The notes below the pieces were generated by a model. The model was not told where the DNA came from. It saw only the letters and a list, made by a program, of their open reading frames with translations, and searched no databases. Positions 46,848 to 56,240 of a DNA stretch of 64,000 nt are shown here, one piece after another. The stretch's first letter is position 1. Each line of letters begins with the position of its first letter. Made by a program: the position numbers and the translations under genes. The stretch covers positions 1 to 64,000 of the forward strand of contig QHXN01000013.1 of assembly GCA_003222975.1 (NCBI GenBank), in the 5' to 3' direction. This stretch comes from Acidobacteriota bacterium (GTDB lineage Bacteria > Acidobacteriota > Blastocatellia > Pyrinomonadales > Pyrinomonadaceae).

Positions 46848-47565
46848 CGGTTCGCAGAACTTGCCGATCCTGTTTCTGGATTTCGACGGCACGATCTCGG
46901 AGCGCGACGCCATTGACGCGATGCTCGAAGCGTTCGCCGCGCCTGAGTGGCTCGCCGTCGAGGAGGAGTGGCAGGCTGGGCGCATCGGCTCGCGCGAGTG
47001 CCTGCGCGCGCAGATGGCGCTCGTCCGCGCCGCGCCGAAGGAGGCGGGCGCGCTGCTCGACTCGATCAAAGTGGATCGGGGCCTGGCCGCGCTGCTGGAA
47101 ACGTGCGCCGCCCACCGCGTCCCCGTGCACATCGTCAGCGACGGCTTCGACTACTGCATCCGACGCATCCTCGCGCACGCGGGGCCGCGCCTCGCGCGCG
47201 CGCTGGGCGACGTGCGCGTCTTCTCAAGCCGTCTCACGTGGGAGGGCGGACGCTGGCACGTCGAGTTTCCGTACTTCGCCGAAGGTTGCGCGCACGGCTG
47301 TGCGACCTGCAAGCCCGCCGTCATGCGCCGTTTGAATCGCAACGGCGCGCGCACGGTCTTCGTCGGCGACGGACTCTCCGACAGGTACGCGGCGGAGAGC
47401 GCCGACCTCGTCTTCGCGAAGGCGAAGCTAGCGGACTACTGCCGCGCCCGATCAATCGCGCACGTTTTTTACGAAGACCTCGGCAAGGTCGCCGCTTACC
47501 TGGAAGCGCTGCTGCGCGCCGACGCGCTCGACGCCAGCGCGTCGGCGCAAGCCGTCGAAGCATAA
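46837..47565 (+). CDS. MtnX-like HAD-superfamily (HAD-IB) phosphatase
   Basis: The nucleophile motif is FLDFDGTISERD (Asp15, Asp17), motif II HIVSDGFDY, motif III lysine in CATCKPAVM and motif IV VFVGDGLSDRYAAE. The cysteine-rich insertion GCAHGCATCK is typical of MtnX-like proteins. MtnX acts in methionine salvage, but no other salvage gene is present, so a different phosphorylated intermediate of the operon product is more likely. 242 residues. The overlap with the deacetylase indicates coupled translation. Confidence 0.83.
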   Translation: MMPDGSQNLPILFLDFDGTISERDAIDAMLEAFAAPEWLAVEEEWQAGRIGSRECLRAQMALVRAAPKEAGALLDSIKVDRGLAALLETCAAHRVPVHIVSDGFDYCIRRILAHAGPRLARALGDVRVFSSRLTWEGGRWHVEFPYFAEGCAHGCATCKPAVMRRLNRNGARTVFVGDGLSDRYAAESADLVFAKAKLADYCRARSIAHVFYEDLGKVAAYLEALLRADALDASASAQAVEA

Positions 47566-47601
47566 TTCTTAACCCGCAGTACGGAACATGGGACGAAACA
47601 A

Positions 47602-49020
47602 ATGAGCACAGACATCGCCACGCCCGTGCCGCTGACGCGCATCACCGACGAGCAGGAGTTGTTGGAGCTGGAACGAAAGTATTGTTCGTGGGGCGACACG
47701 GTTCACTACCTCGACCCGCCAAAGTTCTTCGACCGCTGCGAGGGCAACTACCTCTACGACCGCGAAGGCACGCCGTACCTCGACTTGCAGATGTGGTACT
47801 CGGCGGCCAGTTTCGGCTACGGGAATCAACGTTTGAATAACGCGCTGAAAGAACAGATAGACAAGCTGCCGCAACTGGCGTGTCAATACCTGCACCCGGA
47901 GAAGGTCGAGCTGGCGGCGGCCATCGCGCGTCTGAACGAGTCGAAGTTCGGCCTGAAGGGCCGCGTGCACTTCAATGTCGGCGGCGCGCAGGCGATTGAA
48001 GACAGCCTCAAGATCGTGCGCAACGCGACGGGCAAGAATCTGGTCTTCGCCTTCATGGGCGGCTACCACGGGCGCACGCTCGGCGCGTCGGCCATCACTT
48101 CGAGCTACCGCTACCGCCGACGCTTCGGCCACTTCTCCGACCGCGCGCACTTCGTCCCCTTCCCCTACTGCTTCCGCTGCCCCTACGGCAAGCAGAAGGA
48201 GTCGTGCGAGATGTACTGCGTCAAGCAGTTCGAGCGCAACTTCGAGACCGAGTACAACTCCTTCTGGGACGCGAAGGCGAATGAATCGGAGTTCGCGGCC
48301 TTCTACGTCGAGGCGATTCAAGGGACGGGCGGCTACGTCATCCCGCCCGAAGGCTACTTCCCGGCGCTCAAGAAAGTCCTGGACGAGCACAAGATTCTGA
48401 TGGTTGACGACGAGATTCAGATGGGCTTCTACCGCGCCGGGAAATTCTGGGCCATCGAGAACTTCGGCGTCGAGCCGGACATCATCGTCTTCGGCAAGGC
48501 GCTGACGAACGGCCTGAACCCGCTCTCCGGCGTGTGGGCGCGCGAGGAACTGATCTCGCCGGAGAAGTTCCCGCCCGGCTCGACGCACTCGACCTTCTCG
48601 TCGAACACACTCGGCACGGCAGTCGCCCTCGAAGCCATGCGCATGATGGAGGAGGAGAACTACGAAGAGCTGACGCGGCGTAAAGGGGCTTACTTCCTCG
48701 CGCAGTTGCGCGAGCTGCAACGCCGCTACCCGAAGGTCATCGGCGACACGGACGGCTGCGGGATGGCGCTGCGCGTCGAGATTTGCTGCGAGGACGGGTA
48801 CGAACCCGACCGCGAGCTGACCGACCGGATTTTCGCCGAGGGAATGAAGGGCGACCTCGATGCGCGCGGACGCCGCATGGGCCTCGTGCTCGATGTCGGC
48901 GGCTACTACAAGAACGTCTTCACGCTCGCGCCGTGTTTCGACATGACCGAGGGGGAGATTGACCTCGCCGTCGAGCTTCTGGAGCAACTGATTCACCGCT
49001 GCGCGGCGGAGAGAGTCTGA
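47602..49020 (+). CDS. Class III (PLP-dependent) aminotransferase
   Basis: A 472-residue fold-type I aminotransferase. Lys299 in VFGKALTNG binds PLP. The cofactor pocket is seen in NVGGAQAIEDSLK and GGYHGRTLG, and the PLP-nitrogen aspartate in LMVDDEIQMGF. A four-cysteine segment CFRCPYGKQKESCEMYC (190-206) is present, as in some class III subfamilies. It transfers an amino group to a terminal aldehyde or ketone. Its partner in context is the adenylating enzyme downstream, 97 bases on, suggesting that an amino group is installed or an amino donor prepared. Exact substrate unknown. Confidence 0.88.
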   Translation: MSTDIATPVPLTRITDEQELLELERKYCSWGDTVHYLDPPKFFDRCEGNYLYDREGTPYLDLQMWYSAASFGYGNQRLNNALKEQIDKLPQLACQYLHPEKVELAAAIARLNESKFGLKGRVHFNVGGAQAIEDSLKIVRNATGKNLVFAFMGGYHGRTLGASAITSSYRYRRRFGHFSDRAHFVPFPYCFRCPYGKQKESCEMYCVKQFERNFETEYNSFWDAKANESEFAAFYVEAIQGTGGYVIPPEGYFPALKKVLDEHKILMVDDEIQMGFYRAGKFWAIENFGVEPDIIVFGKALTNGLNPLSGVWAREELISPEKFPPGSTHSTFSSNTLGTAVALEAMRMMEEENYEELTRRKGAYFLAQLRELQRRYPKVIGDTDGCGMALRVEICCEDGYEPDRELTDRIFAEGMKGDLDARGRRMGLVLDVGGYYKNVFTLAPCFDMTEGEIDLAVELLEQLIHRCAAERV

Positions 49021-49025
49021 AAGGA

Positions 49026-49110
49026 AATGATGAATGATGAATGCGGAGTGATGAATATTAAGAGACAAGCTGCTTCTCATTCATCATTCATCATTCCGCA
49101 TTCATCATTT
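49026..49110. repeat. Word-based palindromic repeat (GATGAATGATGAAT type)
   Basis: The left arm reiterates ATGATGAATGATGAATGCGG and the right arm (from 49079) carries CATTCATCATTCATCATTCC, so the unit folds back on itself. It fills the gap between the aminotransferase and ligase genes. Confidence 0.75.
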
Positions 49111-49117
49111 TTTAGGG

Positions 49118-50458
49118 ATGCTGACGAACATCATCGAGCAGGTCGAGCGGGCAGTGCTGCACATGGAGCCGCAACGCTCCGTGCGTTTTCTGAACGTGTC
49201 GCCGCCGTGGGCGGTTGAGAGATTGCAGCGCGGGCGCTTCCGCCGCACGCTGCGGCTGGCGGCTGAAGCGTCGAAGTTCTACCGCGAGGAGTTCAGGCGG
49301 CGCGGGATAGACGTGCGGCGCGTCGAGCACCCGTCCGAGCTGGGCGACTTCTACACCACGGGCGAAGACCTGCGCGCGCACGGCGCGGAGGCTTTCCTCA
49401 CGGGCCGCGCCGACACGGCCTTCGAGACGACGGGGACGACCTCGCCCGTGCCGAAGCGCGTCTTCTTCTCGCAGCGCGAGATCAACGAGATGGGGCGCGC
49501 CTCGGCCATCGGCCTCTATCTCCTCGGCCTGCGCCGCGAAGACCGCGTCGTGAGCGCCTTCGATTGTTCGTTCTGGGTCTCGCCCGTGGTCTTGCGCGCG
49601 GGGCTGCAATACCTGAAGTGCTTCCACGTCGAAGCCGGCAAGATTCCGCCGATGGAGTTTTACGAGCGGGCGCGGGCTTACAAGCCGAACGTGATCTTTG
49701 GCGAGCCTTCGTGGGTCGTGCGCCTGTCGGAACTGGCGCGCGAGCGCGGGGCGTGGCCTTTGAAGTTCCTCTATGCGGGCGGCGAAAACATCACGGAGGA
49801 GTCGCGCCGCGCCGTCGAGGGCGTGTGGGGCGCGCCGCTCTACCTCAACTACGGTCAGACGGAATCGTTCGGCGTGCTCGGCTCGGAGTGCGTGCAAAGG
49901 GACGGCTACCACCGCAACGACCTCTTCTTCTTCTTCGAGACGCCCGAAGTTGACCGCGACGGCTACGGCGAACTGGTTTACACCACGCTCGTGCGGGACG
50001 TGATGCCGCTCATACGCTACCGCTCGACCGACGTGACCCGGCTCATCGAAGAGCCTTGCCCGTGCGGCCTGTTCGCCAAACGCGTCGCCAAGGTTCGCGC
50101 GCGCTGCGACGAGATGGTCGTGTGCGGCATGGGCAACGTCGGGCCGTGGGTCTTCGAGGAGCTGCTGCGCGGAGTCCGCGGCGTCGGCGCGGACTGGCAG
50201 GCCATCGTGCGGCACGACGGCCTGCGCGACGTGATCGAGCTGCACGTCGAGTTAGACCACACGTCGCTTCGTGGCGAAGTGGAGCGGGCCGTGCGCGCGC
50301 ACCTGCGCGAGCGGTTCGCGGACTTCTGGCAGAACCACGAGATGAGGCTTTACGAGCTGCGCGTCGAGCCGGGCGAGCGCGGGCAACTGCGCGCGGGCAG
50401 AAAGCTCAGGCGCGTGGTTGACGAGCGGCAGATGGCGCGTCGCTTCGCGGCGCGTTGA
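49118..50458 (+). CDS. PaaK/CoF-synthetase-like adenylate-forming enzyme
   Basis: The ATP-binding loop appears as FETTGTTSPVPKRVFF (about residues 102-117), the A5-like motif as YLNYGQTESFGVLG and the distal motif as YRSTDVTRLIEEPCPCG. These are the marks of phenylacetate-CoA-ligase and coenzyme F390 synthetase-like proteins. They activate a carboxylate as the acyl-AMP and pass it to a thiol or amine. A full 446-residue length with a small C-terminal domain is present. In the operon it may acylate the amino group introduced by the aminotransferase. Last gene of the block. Confidence 0.83.
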   Translation: MLTNIIEQVERAVLHMEPQRSVRFLNVSPPWAVERLQRGRFRRTLRLAAEASKFYREEFRRRGIDVRRVEHPSELGDFYTTGEDLRAHGAEAFLTGRADTAFETTGTTSPVPKRVFFSQREINEMGRASAIGLYLLGLRREDRVVSAFDCSFWVSPVVLRAGLQYLKCFHVEAGKIPPMEFYERARAYKPNVIFGEPSWVVRLSELARERGAWPLKFLYAGGENITEESRRAVEGVWGAPLYLNYGQTESFGVLGSECVQRDGYHRNDLFFFFETPEVDRDGYGELVYTTLVRDVMPLIRYRSTDVTRLIEEPCPCGLFAKRVAKVRARCDEMVVCGMGNVGPWVFEELLRGVRGVGADWQAIVRHDGLRDVIELHVELDHTSLRGEVERAVRAHLRERFADFWQNHEMRLYELRVEPGERGQLRAGRKLRRVVDERQMARRFAAR

Positions 50459-50490
50459 AGCGGCGTGGCGGAAGCCCGACCGTGCACAAA

Positions 50491-50561
50491 GATGAAGGCG
50501 GAAGGATGAAGGATGAAGTAAGGGCTGTCTTCACTTCATCCTTCATCCTTCCGCCTTCATC
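50491..50561. terminator. Perfect 29-base palindromic repeat acting as bidirectional terminator
   Basis: GATGAAGGCGGAAGGATGAA continued to 50519 is exactly complementary to 50533-50561, with a 13-base loop. It is built from reiterated GGATGAA words, like the other palindromes here. It lies between the convergent ligase (stop 50458) and GT4 (stop 50569) genes. Confidence 0.85.
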
Positions 50562-50568
50562 CTTTGAA

Positions 50569-51882
50569 TCACGCCCCGACGCGGAGGCGTTTATCTACGT
50601 CCTCGCGGATGAATGTGCTCGCCCAGGGGTGCTTGTAGCTGCTGCCGTTCGCAGCCGCCGAATCTTCCGCGCCACCTTTGGCCGCGACCCTGCGGTAAGT
50701 TCCCAGGAACATCGGCAGCACCACTTTCGGGGAGAAGAGGTTCTGGTATCTCGCCCGCGCGGCCCGTCCCATGCGGGCGCGAAGCTCCGCGTCTTCGGCG
50801 AGCCGGAGCAGCGCCTCGGCCAGAGAGTCCGCGTCGCCCGGCGGGACGAGGACGCCGGACTCCGCGTCGAGCACGTCGGGGATGCCGCCGACGTTCGAGG
50901 CGATGACGGGCAGGCCGTGGGCCATCGCCTCGATAATGCTGTTGGGCGTCCCTTCGGTGAAGGACGGCATGACGAACACGTCAACGCCCCGCATGAACGC
51001 CGCCCTCTCTTCGGGCCGGGAATAGACGCCGACGTAATCGTAGCGGTCTGCGACGCCCAGCGCGGCGGCGCGCGCCCTCATCTCGCGCCGCTGCGAGCCG
51101 TCGCCCGCGAGCTTGAGGCGGACATGCGGGAACTTCCGGCACGCGGAGCCGAAGGCCTCCATCAAGACCATCGGCCCCTTCAACTTCTCCACGCGCGCGG
51201 CGAATCCGAAGCTCACCCCGGCGGACGCACCCGCGTCCTGGCCCCGACCGTTGGGCTGCTCTTCCACCACGACGGGGAGCACGGAGACCGCGTTCGTCTT
51301 CGGCAATCTCTCGCGACACATCTTTGCCAGCGCGGGCGAGAGGGCCACCACCTCGGAACAGAACGGGAGGACGGACGTGAACTCCCGGTAGTAGGACTCA
51401 AAATCGGGCGGGTGGTACGGCGTACCCACCTCCTGGTAGATGACGGGGATGCCGGCGTCGTGCCCCGCGCGGATCATGACCATCGCGCCGGGGTCGGGCG
51501 TGATGACGTGGATCAAATCGGCCCCGCTGCCGTCGAGGTACGCGCGGCAGTTTTCGTACTGCCGCTCGGCGAGGCCGGTGACGACGTGCTGGGCGCGTGC
51601 CCTGAGAAACGTCTGCGCCGACGGGGCAACCCGTAAAAGTTTCTGGAAGAGCTTGCGGCCCGCGAAGAGGGAGGTGCGGGTCGTGGCCGAGGCGAGCCAG
51701 GAGACGGGCACGCCGGCTTCGAGCAGGCGTTGGTAGTATGGGTCGTCGGGCGCGGGCGAGTACATGAAGAGCACGGCGACCGAGTGTCCCGCCTCGCGGA
51801 GCAGGACGGCGTTGTTGACCAGGATTTCGTCCGCGCCGCTGATCGGCCCCAGCAGTTGGCTTTTGCAGAAGACTACCTTCAT
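50569..51882 (-). CDS. GT4-family glycosyltransferase
   Basis: From ATG 51882 (MKVVFCKSQLLGPISGADE) the protein has two Rossmann lobes. The C-terminal lobe contains GFAARVEKLKG, KLAGDGSQRREM, and the donor motif FVMPSFTEGTPNSIIEAMAH with the EX7E glutamates, diagnostic of GT4 (retaining). A longer start would add 20 residues without a binding site. It is the last of three glycosyltransferase genes transcribed leftward (GT2, GT2, GT4), with gaps of 55 and 32 bases, likely serving a surface polysaccharide or glycoconjugate. Confidence 0.88.
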   Translation of the reverse strand: MKVVFCKSQLLGPISGADEILVNNAVLLREAGHSVAVLFMYSPAPDDPYYQRLLEAGVPVSWLASATTRTSLFAGRKLFQKLLRVAPSAQTFLRARAQHVVTGLAERQYENCRAYLDGSGADLIHVITPDPGAMVMIRAGHDAGIPVIYQEVGTPYHPPDFESYYREFTSVLPFCSEVVALSPALAKMCRERLPKTNAVSVLPVVVEEQPNGRGQDAGASAGVSFGFAARVEKLKGPMVLMEAFGSACRKFPHVRLKLAGDGSQRREMRARAAALGVADRYDYVGVYSRPEERAAFMRGVDVFVMPSFTEGTPNSIIEAMAHGLPVIASNVGGIPDVLDAESGVLVPPGDADSLAEALLRLAEDAELRARMGRAARARYQNLFSPKVVLPMFLGTYRRVAAKGGAEDSAAANGSSYKHPWASTFIREDVDKRLRVGA

Positions 51883-51914
51883 CGTTCGTCGCTTGTGTGC
51901 GGCTCCTTGTCTGT

Positions 51915-52862
51915 TTAGGAACGAGCTTCCAACGCGCTCCACTTATCCTGGAGCCTGCCGAGAACGGCACGGACTCGCGCGCGGTCGAACGGCGCGCGCG
52001 CCACTTCGAGCGGGAACAGCCGTAGCGCCGCCGACGCGCTCAGCGCCGCCTGACCGAACCGCCCGCATGCGAGCGCGCGGCCCGTCTCGCAGACGAGGTG
52101 GTTCGCCATGTTCGCTGAAAAGTGCCGCCAGGCTTCGCGCCGCGCGGGCCTAGTTGCGTCCAGGGCGCGCGGCAACATCATCCAGCGCTCAAGCCATTGC
52201 CGCCTGCAACGTGCCACTAGCGCGGCGGCCTGAGACGTGCCCTGGCCCGAAGCGGGCGACGAACGCCGCCAGACGCTGACCGGCTTCTCTAAAGTCGCAA
52301 CAGGATAAAGCTCCGCGATGCGAATCCACAAATCCCAATCGTCGAGTCCGGGGACTGTGTCGTCCAGAAGTCCCACGCGGTAGAGGCACGAGCGGCGGAA
52401 GACGGCGCTTCCGCACGGGACGAAATTTTGGCGTAACAACTGCCAGAATACGTCGCCCCGCGGGCAAGACGCAGGGTACGGGCGACCGCTCTGCGCGCCC
52501 GTCTGATCCACCACGAGCGCCTGCCCGTAAACCATGCCCGCCTCCGGCTGGGATTCGAGCAGCGCGACTTGCGAGTCGAGCGAGCCGGGCAGGCGCAGGT
52601 CGTCGTCGTCCAGAAAGCTCAGGTACTCGCCGGCGCAGGCCAGGAGTCCGACGTTGCGCGCGCCCGCCACGCGCCGGTTCGACTCGATGCGCACGTAACG
52701 AATGTTTGGGATGGACGCGCAGACCTCTGCGGTCTCGTCCGTCGAGGCGTCGTCCACGACGACGACCTCGACCGACTCGCCCGCCGCCCGCGCGCTCTCG
52801 ACCGCGCGCCGGAGCAGGTGCGGTCGGTCATGTGTCGTGATGACGACGCTGACAGAAGGCAT
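51915..52862 (-). CDS. GT2-family glycosyltransferase (tandem copy A)
   Basis: The GT-A fold starts with SVSVVITTHDRPHLLRRAVE and has the nucleotide-sugar motifs VVVDDASTDET and YLSFLDDDDLRLPGS (DxD). It ends the catalytic part with GLDDWDLWIRIAE. The C-terminal 100 residues are helical and Arg/Ala rich. ATG 52862 is chosen since the preceding 26 codons overlap a region without a domain. It is a paralogue of the gene upstream, with almost identical DNA in the first 80 bases of the domain. Confidence 0.88.
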   Translation of the reverse strand: MPSVSVVITTHDRPHLLRRAVESARAAGESVEVVVVDDASTDETAEVCASIPNIRYVRIESNRRVAGARNVGLLACAGEYLSFLDDDDLRLPGSLDSQVALLESQPEAGMVYGQALVVDQTGAQSGRPYPASCPRGDVFWQLLRQNFVPCGSAVFRRSCLYRVGLLDDTVPGLDDWDLWIRIAELYPVATLEKPVSVWRRSSPASGQGTSQAAALVARCRRQWLERWMMLPRALDATRPARREAWRHFSANMANHLVCETGRALACGRFGQAALSASAALRLFPLEVARAPFDRARVRAVLGRLQDKWSALEARS

Positions 52863-52917
52863 GTGTACGACGGTGGCTCGTCCCTGCGCCGAAAATTTTC
52901 TACGCGGCGCACTGCTC

Positions 52918-53886
52918 TTACTCTCCCGAAATTCCCTCACCCGAACTCGCGGAACCCTCGTCGCGCCCGGCCCCGCGTTCCGCGAGGAGAGAGGCCAGAA
53001 GCTTCCTGTACGCGCCGGGTCGCGCGGCCCTGAGTGGGTTCAGGCGCAAGGCCGCGAGGATATTAGCACAGGCAAACCCGAATTCTTTTCGCGGCACCTG
53101 CCACGCCGCGTTCCAGAGTAGCGTGTCCGCCAGACGGTTGAGCGCGCGCCCGCGCGCGGCGCGTCGTCTTCCGGCGGGGGCTGCCTGCGCGCGCGGCAGG
53201 CGGAGGAGTTGCAACTGGTGGCGGGCCACACGGCGCAGTTGCGCCGCCTGCGCCGACGAGCCTTGCCCGGATGAAGGGGTCGGTCGCCTGTACAACCCGA
53301 CGGGCCGGGCCGTGACCAGCACGGGGTAGTGCTCCGCGATGCGCACGAAGATGTCCCAGTCGTCTATGCCGCTCAGGTGGCGTCCGAGCAGCCCGACGCG
53401 CAGGAAACACTCTCTGCGGATGAGGGTGGACAAGGGCATGACGGGAAATTCGAGTTCGAGCAACTCCCAGAAGGCGTCGCCGCCGGGGTGCGACGGGGCG
53501 AAGACTTCGCCGGTCGGGCGGTAAGACTGGTCGGACATCAACATCGCGCCGCACGCGAAGCCGGCGCGCTGATCTGCCGCCAGCGCCTCGCGCTGAAGGT
53601 CGAGCGAGCCGGGCAGGCGCAGGTCGTCGTCGTCCAGAAAGGCCACGTAGTCGGCGCTGCTCGCGAGGATGCCGACGTTGCGCGCCCCGGCGACGCCCTG
53701 GTTGCGTTCGAGGCGGACGTATTTGATGCCCGCGAGTTTCCGGCAGACGCGCGCGGTCTCATCCGCGGAGGCGTCGTCCACGACGACGACCTCGACCGAC
53801 TCGCCCGCCGCCCGCGCGCTTTCGACCGCGCGCCGGAGCAGGTGCGGGCGTCTGTGGGTCGGGATAATGACGCTGACGCTCGGCAT
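52918..53886 (-). CDS. GT2-family glycosyltransferase (tandem copy B)
   Basis: Motifs run SVSVIIPTHRRPHLLRRAVE, VVVDDASADET, YVAFLDDDDLRLPGS and GIDDWDIFVRIAE in the same order as copy A, so the two arose by tandem duplication. The C-terminal parts have diverged more than the N-terminal parts. The start may be ATG 53886 (MPSVSVII) or 14 codons earlier. First gene of the leftward glycosyltransferase group. Confidence 0.88.
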   Translation of the reverse strand: MPSVSVIIPTHRRPHLLRRAVESARAAGESVEVVVVDDASADETARVCRKLAGIKYVRLERNQGVAGARNVGILASSADYVAFLDDDDLRLPGSLDLQREALAADQRAGFACGAMLMSDQSYRPTGEVFAPSHPGGDAFWELLELEFPVMPLSTLIRRECFLRVGLLGRHLSGIDDWDIFVRIAEHYPVLVTARPVGLYRRPTPSSGQGSSAQAAQLRRVARHQLQLLRLPRAQAAPAGRRRAARGRALNRLADTLLWNAAWQVPRKEFGFACANILAALRLNPLRAARPGAYRKLLASLLAERGAGRDEGSASSGEGISGE

Positions 53887-54286
53887 ACGATTCTGCGACG
53901 GAGCGTAGCTCTTTCCTCCCCTCATCAATCGAGCGCGCCGAATTGCAGATGTTGATTATAACTCAAACGCCCGTGAATTCTTTCGCCGGCAGCAGTGGAA
54001 GGAAGAGCTTGTGCAGATGGCTTGGCAAGCCGGTGAGGGCTAAAAATTCGGGAGGTTGAAAAGCGGAAGGGCATGCCAGCTTTTGGGAGCGGCATGCCCT
54101 TCCTGATTCGGTCACTGTCCTCACCCCAGCAACCGATGGGCAGAAGGTTTCACCAACTGCCCGGTTGAGAGGCATAGTAAACGAAAGACGGGCGCGGCGC
54201 AAGTCGCGCGGGCGTATGCCGGGACGGGACGGAAAACCCACCCCGGCTACAGAGCGCGTGGGCGCTGAGGTTCCGCCGGGCTTCCT
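53887..54286. other. Intergenic region with terminator-type hairpin
   Basis: The 400 bases between the GT2 gene and the small minus-strand gene hold one clear element, the hairpin listed separately at 54065-54103. The chance open frame on the plus strand (54165-54518) shows no family features and is not called. Confidence 0.5.
54065..54103. terminator. Hairpin terminator
   Basis: GGAAGGGCATGCC pairs perfectly with GGCATGCCCTTCC across a 13-base loop containing TTTT. It lies downstream of the small charged protein and radical SAM genes on the minus strand. Confidence 0.75.
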
Positions 54287-54463
54287 CTATTCTCCCGACG
54301 CATCCTTCTCGTCCTGGGCGTTTCCCTTCCGGCCCTCCGAGCTGTCGCGGAGGAAGAGTGGAACCGGGTGTTCCCTCCCCGCGGTGTTCACGGCAGGCTC
54401 TTCGGTCGTCTCTCGCGCCGGTTTCGCCCCGGATTCATTATCCGGTTTTTCGCTCGCGCTCAT
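54287..54463 (-). CDS. Small hydrophilic protein, 58 residues
   Basis: A minus-strand ATG at 54463 is preceded by TTGAGGAGGCGACC, an excellent binding site. It opens a frame of 58 codons beginning MSASEKPDNESGAKPARE and ending QDEKDASGE. The product is rich in Glu, Asp, Lys and Ser and is probably disordered. It lies 27 bases after the B12-radical SAM stop on the same strand, so the two are likely cotranscribed. No family recognised. Confidence 0.55.
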   Translation of the reverse strand: MSASEKPDNESGAKPARETTEEPAVNTAGREHPVPLFLRDSSEGRKGNAQDEKDASGE

Positions 54464-54490
54464 GGTCGCCTCCTCAAGCTATGGCATTCA

Positions 54491-56041
<1,551 letters not shown>

Positions 56042-56240
56042 GCTTCTTTCCTGAGGTTTGGTCGTCAAATTCGATTAACCCCTCTGCGCGGTCGTTGCAA
56101 GAACAGACAACAGTTGGCACGAGGAGGGAATCGGGGACTCGATCCAGACGTCGGGCGGCGAGCTGTTCGGGAGGAGTATATCATTTACGTGCGGAATCAC
56201 GCACAGCAATCGCTGGCTTGCCGAAGCCTCGTTGAATAAA

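Noticed and set aside
46837-47565. Methionine-salvage MtnX
   Set aside because: The fold and cysteine insertion fit, but no other salvage gene is present and the gene is embedded in a glycolipid-type operon, so only MtnX-like is claimed.
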